Positions 1-12,600 of a stretch of DNA of 64,000 nt are shown here, one piece after another (within the stretch, counting starts at the first letter, position 1; each line of letters starts with the position of its first letter). The notes under the pieces are model-generated. The model was not told where the DNA came from and searched no databases. It saw only the letters and a list, made by a program, of their open reading frames with translations. A program made the position numbers and the translations under genes. Source of the DNA: Sphaerolaimus hirsutus (lineage: Eukaryota; Nematoda; Chromadorea; Monhysterida; Sphaerolaimidae); assembly GCA_964036195.1 (NCBI GenBank), contig OZ038459.1:24053206-24117205 (forward strand), written 5' to 3'.

Positions 1-54
1 ATAATTTCCCTAATCACGCACACTAGATCACACTTTTTGCTAGTTGTCGTATTT

Positions 55-120
55 AGGTTTGTCGGAGAATTTGTTCTATGCGACCTCGCTAGCGAGAAGA
101 ACAAACCCTCCGACAAACCT
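55..120. repeat. Short near-perfect hairpin
   Basis: Arms at 55-77 and 98-120 are reverse complements with two mismatches. The loop contains the perfect 12-bp palindrome CTCGCTAGCGAG (85-96). It looks like a tiny foldback element or a cruciform-prone site. No convincing target duplication is seen. The rest of 1-353 is AT-rich with no gene that I can support. Confidence 0.6.
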
Positions 121-353
121 ATGGCAACAAGAAAAATACATTATCTACTGTGCATTATTGTGTAATCTATAACAATAAATTATTGTTCCATATGGGCTCG
201 ATCAAATAATGATCAATTGAGGCGTCCGATCTATCTACTTATTGGTTTTCACCCAAAAACATGGTTGACAAAATCACAATTTTTGTCGTCACAGAGAATC
301 CGTGTAAACACCGCCTTTCTCTGTATTCTCCATAATACCGAGTGACGTTTATA

Positions 354-1283
354 CATGGTCGGGCTGAAAAGTCCCCGGGCAGTGCTCGCCATTTGCGCTA
401 GGGGTAAGCTACGGTCAAAAATTTTTAACACGTTAATATATCAGGTGTTTTGAGTTTTCACCCAAAATTTCACCTCTCTAGCTCCACCCACTGCGGAACT
501 GTGGGGGTTACAATTTCGCTCATTTTGTACTGTTGTACAAACGGTGCTCTAGCTCAATGCTGCTTTAAGTTGTGATCATGAAACTTTGGTTACTGTAAGC
601 CACCAGTGTTGGCAATGTGCCAGCACTAACCAACATTAGCTTTGATATCATAAGCCTAGTCAATATTGTCATTACTGTCACTACTCTCACTACCAAATTC
701 ATCATTCTGCCTCTCTCCTTCTCAAAAAGTGGTTAATACAGGATGCATTTTGCATGTACGCTGCTGTTGAACACAGGTAATGTGTCCACTACAGATTAGT
801 AATGAAACATAGGGATATTTTTAACACATAACTCACTTAATGCACGCACGCACATTTCAAAACAACATTAAAATCACTGCATTACGACATGATCTCAGAT
901 GATCACCAAAAACATCCATCACAGTTCCCTTCCCACGTTTCTTGCACATCACCCTGATCTGCATAATTATTTTACCTCAATAGCAATGATGTTGATAAAA
1001 GTGTTGAATATTATCAGCACATTACCAACACTGGTGGCTTACACTAGCCAAAGTTTTATGATCACAACTTGAATCAGCATTGAGCTAGAGCACAATTTGT
1101 ACATCAGTACAAAATGACCGGAATTGAAACTCCCACAGTTCCGCAGTGGGTGGAGCTAGAGGGGTGAAATTTTGGATGGTAACTTAAAACACCTGATATA
1201 TTAACGTGTTACAATTTTATGACCGTAGCTTACCTGTAGCGCGAATGACGAGCACTGCCCGGGGACTTTTCAGCCGGACCATG
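354..1283. mobile_element. Foldback DNA transposon with long inverted repeats, TA target
   Basis: About 265 bp at 354-620 is repeated in inverted orientation at 1,017-1,283. The ends read CATGGTC and GACCATG and are flanked by TA on both sides (352-353 and 1,284-1,285). The 400-bp centre has no coding ORF. Arm B lacks the element: its sequence runs through a single TA at 48,839-48,840. This is a non-autonomous TA-targeting element of unassigned superfamily. Confidence 0.7.
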
Positions 1284-1360
1284 TACATGGCGGTTATTGT
1301 TGCATTTTTCTATGTCTATGTACGTTACCCATAACAAATTAGTACTGCGAGTTCAGGAAA

Positions 1361-1730
1361 GTTCTGGCGAAAAACCCCCCCACGTTTACCCCCCCCCCGA
1401 GTAATTCGAAGGGTAATTCGAGGAAATACAGTATCCACGAAAATATTTATGTAGGACGTAATATTTACCCTGAATGAATACATACACAGAAAAAAATGGG
1501 TGTGAGATACCTATTTTTGGGCCTTATTTTGGAGCAAAAAATATATTGAAATACCCCCCCCCCTCAAAATACCCCCCGTCGCGAAATACCCCCTCAAGAT
1601 GGGCACTCTGAACTTATAACCCCCCTCCCCCTCGAAATACCCCCCCCCCCCCAATTTACTGTATAGAGAACGTAATACGGTTTGTGATCCAGAAAACGCA
1701 GAACACATGTTAAAACAATGACTGTGTTAT
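1361..1730. repeat. C-run repeat remnant; intact target of the 8.35-kb insertion
   Basis: Runs of 7-14 C alternate with CTCGAAATA-type words, as in the CCGTA-ended elements elsewhere in the window, but both ends are degraded. The 8-mer CTTATAAC at 1,613-1,620 is a single copy here. In arm B the same site is duplicated on both sides of the hAT-like insertion 40,125-48,474, so this is its unoccupied target. Confidence 0.6.
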
Positions 1731-1763
1731 GTTAGAACCGGTTAGATACTGTCTACATACATA

Positions 1764-2143
1764 CCGTATTTACTCGAATAATTCCCCCCACTTGAATAAT
1801 TCTTCCACTCGAATAATTCCCCCCTGTTAGGCGAGTGAGGAAAAAATAATCCCCCACTTGAATAATCCCCCCCCCAATGATGGAAGGTAGTTAATGCACA
1901 TTTATTTCAAAAACAATAGATGAAGTCAACCCAGACAAAAGAACTGTGTGTGGTTTGATTCACTGATTGCAAACGCAGTACAATGGAAACAGGATGTGTA
2001 TTTAGTGTGATAGAAACATGGCTAAAAATTTTGACGAAATAATAATCCCCCCACTTGAATAATTCCCCCCTTTGAATAGTTCCCCCCTCAAAAATGTCTG
2101 ACGAAAAAATAATTCCCCGGGGGAATTATTCGAGTAAATACGG
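1764..2143. mobile_element. CCGTA-ended MITE (CTCGAATAA type)
   Basis: Terminal inverted repeats CCGTATTTACTCGAATAA flanked by TA (1,762-1,763 and 2,144-2,145). The body repeats CTCGAATAATTCCCC or CTTGAATAAT-type words next to both ends. It is 380 bp with no ORF. Arm B, near 39,975-39,985, reads straight through a short TATATA tract at the same place, so this is a private insertion of arm A. Confidence 0.8.
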
Positions 2144-2150
2144 TATATAA

Positions 2151-2496
2151 CACAGGGAAAAGTACCTTGCTGACAACTCGCTGCCAGCTCGCTTGCCAAG
2201 CAGCGAAATTCAGGCCTAGCTCGCTGACAATTTTTTTACACCTCGCTGCCAGCTCGCTGACATGTTTTTAATGCTGTAATGTGTTTATAAAGTACATGCT
2301 TTCAGCAAGCTGACAGCTCGCTGCCAACCACACTGCAGCTTTTCCCAACTCGCTGCCAGCTCGCTGCCACACGCTGACAACTCGCTGCCAGCTCGCTGCC
2401 ACTCGCTGACAACTCGCTGCCAAGTGTAAACAACTGCATGTCAGCTTGTTGTCTTTGAGCTGGCAGCGAGTTGTCAGTAAGGTACTTTTCCCTGTG
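2151..2496. mobile_element. CACAGGG-ended foldback MITE with TAA duplication
   Basis: The ends CACAGGGAAAAGTACCTT and its reverse complement are flanked by TAA (2,148-2,150 and 2,497-2,499). The body is built from words such as CTCGCTGCCAG and CTCGCTGAC in both orientations. A 3-bp TWA duplication is typical of PIF/Harbinger elements; that assignment is inference. Arm B has a single TAA at this site. A truncated relative sits at 37,982-38,104. Confidence 0.7.
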
Positions 2497-2549
2497 TAAG
2501 TCCATAGAGTGTTATAAATGGCGGTTTTAGTTGCATTTTTTGCGTTTGT

Positions 2550-3647
2550 TGTAAAATAAAACGGAACTTGTTGAAGTGACTTGTGAACTAGCTCCTATTC
2601 CTAACCGAGGAAGAGGACAAATGTGAACGTATGAAAGTTGACGTGAAGCGTCGTCTCTTAGTTGACGTTCCGTTATTTTATCAAATGTGATTAGTTGAGT
2701 TGAAGTGAATTGACGTGAGTTAGTGTGAAGCAAGTTTAGATTGTTTTCAAAAGGTTTTGACGAACGTTTTTATTTAGACAATTAAATACAAAGAAATAAA
2801 TGTAAATAAAATATATAAAAATATACGTAAATAAAGGAATTAATTTACAGCTAAATTAATTACTTAAAAAAAACGTAAAAGAAGCTCTAATTACCGGAGA
2901 AATAAAGTAATTTAAAGAAGGCACTTAATTACGACAAAAAGGCGACAATTAAGTGGCGCAGTTGTGAACAAAGCACCTCAAAAAGCGCAGGTGTGAATAA
3001 AGCACTGAGGTGACTTAAAGCACCAAGGGTTAAACTTAGCACCAAAAACAAGCGACTTAATAAAGTGACAACGGCGCTTATTTAGATCCTAGGAAGAGAT
3101 TCGTGTGAAGTTGACGAGGTTGCAAACACTGCCGATTCTAGCTGTGAAATCGGCTTTTAAGGGCCAGACCGTTGGCGATTGACTTGGCGCCAATCGGTCG
3201 GCTCTAATCTCCGATTTTTACCCAACATTTCCAATTGTGAAAGTTCAATCCTTGCCCGCTCGCTTCTCCGATGAAAAGCGAGCTAAACTGGCAAGATAGT
3301 GAAAATGTGAGACAAGCCAGACAACATTTGAAATGGCGCGCGGGCCCGGCCCCCCGCTTGGGGCGAGCCCGCCGCTTAACATAAACATGATGGCGTATTT
3401 GCGTGCTGCTTGTCAAGGAAATGTGGCGAAATGTGAGCAATGACTAAGATCTAAATATGTGAGCGATGTAAAGCGCACGTTGTAAACAACGTCGCTTGAG
3501 ATATTAAATGACGAATGTGAAGATGTTAAAAAATGGAATGTAAATTAAAATGAAATCTTGATAAATTGAATTAACTAAATATAAAAGCGAACATAAGAAC
3601 GTCAACTTAAATATTAAAGGTTTTACATTTTACGATAATGTTACACA
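2550..3647 (-). repeat. 3' LTR of the BEL/Pao element
   Basis: 1,098-bp terminal repeat paired with 13,717-14,813 at about 98.8% identity by hand alignment. It is bounded by TG and CA and abuts the TTTGT duplication. On the plus strand it contains 13 TGTGA pentamers and no TCACA, against about one of each expected by chance. A GC-rich block near 3,335-3,380 lies in an otherwise AT-rich sequence. I could not place the promoter or polyadenylation site with confidence. Confidence 0.95.
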
Positions 3648-3653
3648 CTCCCG
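3648..3653 (-). promoter_or_regulatory. Candidate polypurine tract
   Basis: On the sense (minus) strand the bases immediately before the 3' LTR read CGGGAG. This is the only purine stretch touching the LTR and is short for a plus-strand primer, so the call rests mainly on position. Confidence 0.4.
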
Positions 3654-3730
3654 AAACTAGAATAAAAATTAAATCTAATTTAATTTTATCTCAGCCAATC
3701 TCGGCAAATTGATGTGAAACAAAATCAAAA

Positions 3731-6622
3731 TCAAACACCTGTGATACTCTCATCACTCCTGTGGTAGCAGATCATCAGCGTCTTCGACGCCGGCATTTTC
3801 CCGGCCCTCCTCATGATGCTCGTCCATGGGTTCGACGGCATCCTCCTCAGGCTGGCTGCCTTCCCCGTGCCCGGGCGCCTGGTCTTCTGGGGCCCCAGCT
3901 GGTCTACCTGGCCAGTTGGGGAGCTTCTCAGATTCCTCGACGAGCTGCTCGAGGGCTTGTCGGAGCGTGTCGGTCTTGTCGACGCTCGTCTTCGACGGCT
4001 CGGTGGGCTGCCATTGTTCCGTTGCTGCAAGCGGTTGGCTTGGTAGCAAGGGGACATGGGAGGTTGTGAATGAGGTCGTACACTGTGAAGTGATTGAGTT
4101 GAATTGGTCAAATAGTACGGAGGGGGATCTAGATCTTGAACGTGATTTTCTTCCATCTCTCCAAGCTCTATGTCGGACTGTGACGGTGTTTGTCTGAGGA
4201 AGGTCACGGATCTTTTTAGATTGTTTAACTTTTGATTTGACCAGTTTTTGATTGATGTTATTGAATTTGTGAAAAGTTTGGGGTATAAAGGAAAATGTCT
4301 GGTGTGACAATTGCTGCTCACCTGGGAGCCCTGCGACTCCAGCGAATCTCTTGAGTCGCTTTTGCAAGGGCTCGCGGTCAGGGATCGCGTCTTCCATTGT
4401 GACCTCTGTTGTGACAGGCTCGGTGACTGTGAGTCTGGCGTTTGGTGACGAGCCCTGCGCTTGTGACTCGCAGGGGGGTGCAGGTTTTGTGACCCGGCAC
4501 GCACCCGTCTCCATCTCGATTTCTTCGGCGCGCTGGGTACTATAACCGACCGGGGGATCCGATCTAGGCTGTACCGAGCGTCCTGAAAGCCGTTTGAATG
4601 GAGAAACTCGCTTGAGGGGTGTGACAAACTTTGAATGTAACTGTGACGAACTTGACGATTGTGTGACGGTTTGACTTGACAAAGCGGGTTTGTTGAAGCC
4701 GCTTTTCGGTTTCTTCTGGCGGTTACGTCGCCGTCGCTTACCGATTTTTCCTTGCTGAACGGACAGGGGCCCCTGTTGTTTGGGCTTCTGTCCCTTCTGC
4801 CCTTTCTTTGGAAAAAGCCCTTGATGTCTGGCAGCATACCCCTGCCGGTTACGAGCCGCCACTGCATGTAAACATAACCAATATACCCAATACAAGCAAT
4901 TGTGATAATAATGAGTATGATGTTCACAGCTGTTTGAAGTGGCCCAGTAAGTAACGTGTCTAATGCAGACGCACCACCTGTGACACTACCGTGAATGATG
5001 TGACCCAATTCTTTTCCCACACCTTCAAAATATGCACCAACTCCTTGGCCGATGCCAGCAATATATGCCTGCACGGCTTTAGGATCGTTGGATTTTGTTG
5101 CAATATAATCAACTGAACGTGTGACTTGTTGTTCGAGTCGTTGCAAATTTTGAAAGTGATGATGTGCAGCCATGATACTGAATGCAATGTCAGTCATGCT
5201 TACACCTGGTGACCCGGAAACGTTTAGTGTGAATGGTTTCCACGAGCCAGCCCAAATTAATTCGATTGGGAGTTTTGTGACGTGCAAATTCGTTGGTCCG
5301 TTTTCGTTGGCCCATGAATTATCATTTAATTGATAATACTTGTGATCTTTCATGAGACAATGATCTATTGGTGAATGTGTGATCAGATCATTGGTTCCGG
5401 GAGCAACGAACATAATGTGTGGGTGGTCTGTGACTTTGACCGGCAGAAATTTATAACAAGTATTGTTATATTCATGTTGAAAATAAATAATTTCTGCTGT
5501 GACAGGTTTACAATCCCAGAACATCAATATATCTCCATGCCATTCAGCATAGAGATTTTGACGTCCTAGCAATGCTCGCAAGCCAAGCGTGGGATTGAAT
5601 GTGACGATTGCATGAATTATATCCAGCTGGGTCTGACGGATGTGACATAATTGTTGCCAGATGGATCCAAATTGTTTTTGTTCCAGATGTGCAATTTTGT
5701 CAACTTCATATTGTTGACGGGCTGTGAGCAAGTGAAATACACCAACATCAAGATTTGGTGCGAGCTTGAAATGAAGAGGAGCTTTTTCGGTTTCAGGCTT
5801 TTTCAATTTCTTAAGTTGATATCGAAGAAATTGAATGAATGCCGAGCCTTTGTCAATATATTTTGCGTCTTTTGGTACACATTCTGCATTATTTGGAAAT
5901 TGTTGTGATCTCCATGTGACGGAAAATGCAGCTTGCAATTTTTCTACTACATAATGATTTTGTGAATATTGCGCATCAAATTGACCAATCTCTTGGAATG
6001 CACACTGTTTATTGAAAGCAGTAGCGTTCCATAAAGAGACGCCATTGTCGCTGTCGTAACAATAGCCGGCTTGTGGGTTGCAATGTGACAAATCTTGAAT
6101 TTCGGAAACAATTTTCTTTCCGTCAAGACTTGCAACTACACCTTCTTCTATGTGAAAATTCATTACTGTGTTACTCAGATTGTGACAAAAGTAACAATAA
6201 TCAATGTGAAGTGATTTGTTGGTGCTCCACAATGCATGACCGATTTTTATTAAGGGTTCACCTTTCCAAGTTTTATTTTGGTAGGCGATCATGCAATCGT
6301 AGGTTGTGACTCTGTGATTTTTAATGATTTCTGGTGGCAACATAGATTTTCCGCCCACCAGACTCATATATGTGACTATAGTATGCTCTTGTTGAAAGCA
6401 TCTATAAATAGGTGTCGTTTGCGGTTGAACACGCAACGTCCATATGGATATCACAATATCCTCTATGGCCGTAACTTGAGGAAAATGACATGTTACTTTC
6501 TCCGGAAGTTGAATTGCGTGACCAGTGCGTGTTTTATGGCACAGATTGAAATTTTTGTGATATTGATCCGTCCATGTTAGCGCGTTAGCTAATTTTGATT
6601 GTATTAGCAACGTGAGTGCCAT
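3731..6622 (-). other. Env-like part of the BEL/Pao polyprotein
   Basis: C-terminal third of the ORF, from the in-frame Met at residue 2,273, which is followed by a short hydrophobic stretch resembling a signal peptide. The ectodomain has many cysteines and N-glycosylation sequons. A glycine-rich, amphipathic segment then precedes a strongly hydrophobic span (about 2,836-2,857) rich in Ile. Beyond it lies a cytoplasmic tail of about 380 residues, rich in Ser, Arg and Lys, containing PPPY at 3,105-3,108, the classic late-domain motif recognised by NEDD4-type ligases. The glycine-rich pre-membrane segment recalls gB-like or chuvirus-like class III fusion proteins, which BEL/Pao elements are known to have captured. 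That resemblance is impressionistic, and other env origins remain possible. Confidence 0.6.
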
Positions 6623-9600
6623 TAAATGCGACACGTTTCCCCAGAACGAATATGTGCCAGTGTAGCGACATGTTCGATGTGGGTTTGTGCGTCTTGCATC
6701 TTGTTGTGAAGATTGTGATTGTTGATGTGATTGGTCTGTTTGTGAATCATCACCTTTATCAGGTGGAGGTTGTGATTTATCATCATCTTTTACCTCAGTG
6801 TCGATTTTATATTCAACACCGTCCTCTGTGTCGATTTCAAGAGGCACGAGGTTAGATGGAGATCTACGTGTGCGACGGCCGTTGCTTGACAATACTGTGA
6901 CTGCACGTATTTTCCCATCGCTTGACACGTGTATCTCGTGAATGCGGCCCATTTGCCACATGCCGCGTGGTTGTTTATCATCAGTGATTAACACCACTTG
7001 GCCACGTTTGGGAGCTTCGTTGATAGTGCCTTTTTTCAAGCGTTGATTTTTAGCTCGATCTTTGAGTAGGTCGATATATTGACGTGACCACTCATACCAG
7101 AGCACTTCACGGTTGTGACGAATTTGGTCCCAAAGTAGTGTGATGTCGTCTCTGTCTTTTTCAGGCACAGAGTTGAGTGCCATTTCGTCAATGCAATTGA
7201 CGTCATTGACACGTGGGGGTGTGATTGTGTAGGATTTTTCAATTTGTGAAAGTGACTGATTGAAAGATCCATCAGTTGGCCCATCCCATTCCTCTTTTTG
7301 AATTTTTCGCATGGGTTTAATCGTGGTGGAATCGAGTTCCAACTCACGTTTTTCATCCATGTAGCATGGTGGTGGGGTGCCCCAAAGAAAATGTATTGGG
7401 CGCAGTATTGCTGCACCAATGTCTGTGTTTGACAAATATGACAATGGTCGCGTGTTGACGGAGAATTCGACGTCAAGCATGACTGTGAGAAATTCATGCC
7501 ATGTGAGACAACGTCGGCCGCATGCTTTTTTGAGCAAGCGTTTGACTAATCCGACCATGCGTTCGTACACGCCGCCTTGCCAAGGACTATTGGCTGTGAT
7601 AAAATGCCATTTTACGTCCGGCAGCAATTTGACACAATTTTTGAACGCGGGGGCATTGTCGGACCAAATTGTGTCCGGCATGCCGCGACGCGATATAAAG
7701 CGATTTAGAGCCATAATTGTGTCGGCTTTTGAGACACTATTAGTTGACTCTAAATGAATGGCGCGTGTACTGAAGCATGTTAGCAACAAAATGTGTTGAC
7801 TGTGACGGGTACCGTTCTGTGAATAAACTAAGGGCCCCATATAATCAATGCCAATGTGTTGAAATGGCTTGATTTGTGATTGAGTTCGAGTGACAGGTAG
7901 CGTGTGAAAATCAGGTAATGTGAATGGACCTTCTTCCGCTTTGCGGCATGTAACGCATTTGCGCAAAATTTTTGCAACTACCTGCTTGGCACTTGACAAC
8001 CAGCAGTGTTCGCGTAAATCTGCTAAAGTGTGAAGCATGCCACTGTGACCAGCAAGTTCATGAAAATGAGTAACCACAAGCGTTGTTAACCATCCAGTTT
8101 TTGGTAGGTAGTAAAACAACGACGGGTTTTGGTGTTCTTTGTGAGACACACGCGTGACGCAATATAATAGATTGTTCCACGCGTCCCATTTGAGCATGTG
8201 GTGCTTGCCAAGTTGCGCTTGTGAAATGCAACTGGCGCACTCCTCTGCTTGTGAAATGCGCAATACATGTCTAAATGCTTCGTTCAAATCAGCTTGTGTG
8301 ATTGGTTTTGACAAATATTCGCTTTCGCGCTTTGCAGCTTTATGCATAGAGCGATTTAGCCAATATGTTTTGACACGAAGCAAATAAACGACAGTACGCA
8401 GCAATTTTGACAATGTTGAAAATCGTCGAATGTCGATTTTGAACGGATTTGAAGGGATGTGACGTTGTCGACTTTCGACAAATGGATTTTGAGGAGTGAC
8501 ATTTTGTGACAAATTGGGGTCCAAATTGACAGGCACTTGTTGTGCAAGAGCATTAGCTGGCTGTGAAGCAGGCTGTGAAGTTACTGCACCAGCATATAAA
8601 GGTCGACTGATGTGAGTGTCGCCTTTTGCAAGCTCTTCGGTGACAGGTTGCGCCTGATATTGCGAAATGTCAACCATGGCTGATGTGAAAGGTTCAGCGA
8701 AAAATGTTGGTCCTGTGAACCACATGGTTTCGATCATTAGTTGATCAAAAGTACATCCCCGTGACGCAATGTCAGCTGGATTGTCTTTTGTAGCAACTTT
8801 GCAAATTTGAATGCAGTGCTTTGACATAAATGAATGGATTTTTGTGACCCGATTGTTGACAAAAGTAGCCAGCGGCTTTGAAGTATATAGCCAACCGATG
8901 ACAACTGTACTATCGGTCCATAGGAAATTACTGTGAATTTTCCATCCACCCAGCTCAACGAGTTCATGATGTAAATAATCGATGAGCTGTGCACCAATTG
9001 TGACACCGAGCAATTCCAAGCGTGTGATTGTGAGGGGTTGACCTTGTTTTGATGGAAGTGGGGCTAGTTTTGTGCGAGCTGTGAGAAAACCACTAAAATA
9101 TCGGTCATCCTCATAGCCGTATTCATCAGGTGAAATAGCTTGTTGACGCAAATAAGCGCAAACGGCATATCCGTCTTTAGAGGCATCACGAAACACATGT
9201 AACTCTAATGGGCATGTTTTGTCTTTGACATCAATGCCAAAAGAGTGAAATGAGCGCGGGAATTTTATTTGACTTATGGACGAGAGATGTCGTTTCAAAT
9301 CGTCCAGTAAGTCATCCGCCTCTGGGTCCTCGATGAGTTCATCCCAGGTTGTGATATTGCACCTTTGAATTATTTGTGATACGCGAAATTTCAACCGAAA
9401 TAACGCGGGTGCTGTGATGCCAATAGGATCATATGTTGAAGCCAGCAATTTGTTCAAATTGCGGCGTGTTGCTGTGACAATGAGCGTGAAATCTTTTTTG
9501 GGAGCTGGCACCGCGATGGTGTCTTCGATGTGATCGTAAACAAGACCCATAACTTTGATATATTGTGATTGTTTCGGGTTGAGATCATCAGGTTTGATTT

Positions 9601-12600
9601 TCTCAGAAACAATACGTGAATTTGTCATCCATTCACGCATGTTGAAATTTGCTCTTGCAAAAACAGCTTTAATTAAGCGATAGAGCTGTATTGCATATTT
9701 TTCATCATCTACGCTGATAACTAAATTATCAACGTAAATGCTGTTGAGCAACAGCTCCAATTTCGCTCGTTCGTGTGAATCAGCGGGATGCATGTGAGCT
9801 AGTTCTGCTTCCAGGTGATATTTAATAACAGTCGACGAAATGGATGGACTGCATGTGAGACCAAATAGCACCCTTGTGAATTGCATCATTTGAATATTGT
9901 CTTTGTGAGTCGGAATGGTGTCATCACGCAGCCAATAAAATTTTGTGAAAGTGCGTGATTTTGGGTGAAGAGCAATTTGCAAAAATGCTTTCTCAATATC
10001 TGCTAATAACACCACTTTTCCAGCTCTGAAACAAAGCATTAATCCGAGCGCCAGTGGTGTGAGAACTGGGCCTCGAAATAAACAATTGTTGAGACTTGGT
10101 TTACCTGCAGAACCATCATACACTATTTGACATGTTGTCAATCTGCCAGGTGTGATGACAGGTTGGTGAGGTAAGATATGTTCTTGCAAACCATCTTGTG
10201 AACCATAGACGGGTTCTATGACACCCTTGTGAAGTTGATCGGAGATGACTTTAGCGTATGTGGCGAATAATTTGGGATCTTTTCGAAACTGTTTCAACAA
10301 TGACAGAAAGCGGCGAAATGCTTCTGCATTGTTTGTTGGCAATTCGTGAATTGTTGATTTGAATGGCCAATCCACGCTATAGCGTCCAGTTTCTGGATCA
10401 AGAGTAATTGATTCCAGAATTAACTGTTCAGCTATGTCGTCATCATGTGATAATGGATCATCTGTGATGCCTATTGACTCGAGACTGTGAAATTGAAATA
10501 ATGTCTCTTGGCCAACAGCAACAGCTGATGATGCATGTGAACTGCATGAAACCATGAATTGATGTGGTGAAATGTCTGGTGTTGTGACAAATGACTGTGA
10601 TGACGCATTTCCGCCAAGCATCAATCCGAGTATTGATTCAACTATTATCAATCCAGATGGGAGTTTGATTTCTGTTGGTCGAATATTGAACTTCCAATAA
10701 TAGTCTTGACCAATGACTACATCTGGTTGACATAGTTTGTGACAAAATTCCTCAGTCATTTCTGTCAATTCAAGCGGTTCCGCGAATTGTTCTTGTGCAT
10801 GTTCACCGTACACAATATAAATGACTGTTTTGTCATCTTGTGACAAAGGAGGTGGGCATGCATATGTTGCCAAATTATCGACTGCACGTAAGGTGAGTGG
10901 AATTTGTAACATATTGCCCTTATTGTCGACGTGTTTGTAAATAGGCATAACGGCCTCGATCAAAAACGTATTGACTGTGACAGGCGTTTTTGTCGCAAAC
11001 ACGTTCATTTGAAGAACAACATCTCCTTTGTTTTCAAAGTTATACTCATTTGCCATGGATGCTTTAATGTATGAATATTCGCATCCAGTGTCAAAGAATA
11101 TTAACAAAGGGTCTGTGACTCGATTTAATTCAGCGTCTTTATTAATTAATGAAGCCTGGGCCACTTGCAAACGAACATAAGGCGCAAAATCAAACTCACA
11201 TTCTTGTTCGGCCTGCTGCCTTGTAGCGGTGTTGGGGTTACCGTAACCCGCTTGTGCGCTCAGCACCTCCACCGTGGGCCTGTGACTGGGTTGAAGTGGC
11301 ACCGACGATGACATTTGGTTCGGGTTGAGGTGTGGGTACACCTCGTACCGTTTCTGCTGGAAGCCGCGGATTTTAGCTTCAACGGTCTCCATGTCCGTGC
11401 CGTCCTTGATGAGGTTGGCACGGAGCGTCGTCCACAGCTCGTTTTCGCTGTGATACTTGCGGGCTTCCTCCTGAGCTCTGGCCTGGAGCTCGTTCGCGGG
11501 CTTCGGCCATTCGCCCATGTCCAGCGGGCCGTCCATATCCATCTGATACAGCGTCTGCTGTCTCCACCAAAAATCGTTGTCGTCCGGAGGGATGACACAC
11601 ACGCTCATCGGTTCCGTGTGTGAAGGCGGATACGATGGCGGTGCATGTGACGAAGCCGCGCCCGTTGTGATTACCTGAGCGTTGACAAAATTAGCGCTCG
11701 TTGCTGTGACAAAGGCTTTATTTTGTGAATTGTTTACCTGACGCCTCGCGGGTGCCTGTCGGGTAGGACAGAACGCCCCGTGATGTTGACCGATCTGGCG
11801 ACAATAGTAGCAACTCAGTCTTTGAGTGCACTGTGCCAGTTGATGACCTCTGCGTGTGCATCGTGTGCACACCTCGCCCAAAGCTTGCAACCTTTCGATG
11901 CGCTCTTTCGGTGTGACGTATTGAGGGCAATCGGTGGTGTAGTGCTCTTTGATGCCACAGAACAAGCACTCAAATTTCGGCTTGCGATAATCAGCAGCAG
12001 GTTGTGAAAACTGCTTTTGACTAGTCGCTCCGCTCGCGGGAGTTCTGGGAGGTTGAGTGGAATTTTTATTTTTTCCTTGTGGTTTACCAACGTTAGCATT
12101 GGTACCAGCAAAAGCAACCGTGTTGTGAATAGGTTTTTGTTTTGAAAAGGTATTTTGTGATTTATTTCCCTTTTTCTTTTGCTGTTGCCAACCACCTCCA
12201 TTTTGTGGCTTTTTTGACGATGAACTTTGTGATTTCTGAACAACATTTGAAGATTGTGAACCTTGTTGCTCAGTTTTCATCGCATCTAACTGAGCACGAG
12301 CAATGGTAGTTAATGCATCAACAAACCTGACGACTGTGAGTTCTGTGTTGTCGGTTGCAGCAGTGCGCATCGAATTCCGGTGTTCTTCTGTGACGGCAAG
12401 AACAATATTATCGGGGAGATAACCACGAATTATTCTTAAAACTGCACCAGAATCGACGCTTTCACCCCTTTCTTTTAGTTGATTGAGAGTTGACAAAAGG
12501 GTTTGTGTGAAATTTGTGAGGGAGTCTCCTCTTGACGAAGGCTTTTTGAGTGAATACAATTTATCCCAAAGGGCTGCTTGTACCCGATGCGTTTCACCAA

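Noticed and set aside
3761-4545. Several plus-strand ORFs of 60-120 codons opposite the env tail
   Set aside because: They are complementary shadows of the polyprotein and of the shifted frame, with no ATG context or domain content of their own.
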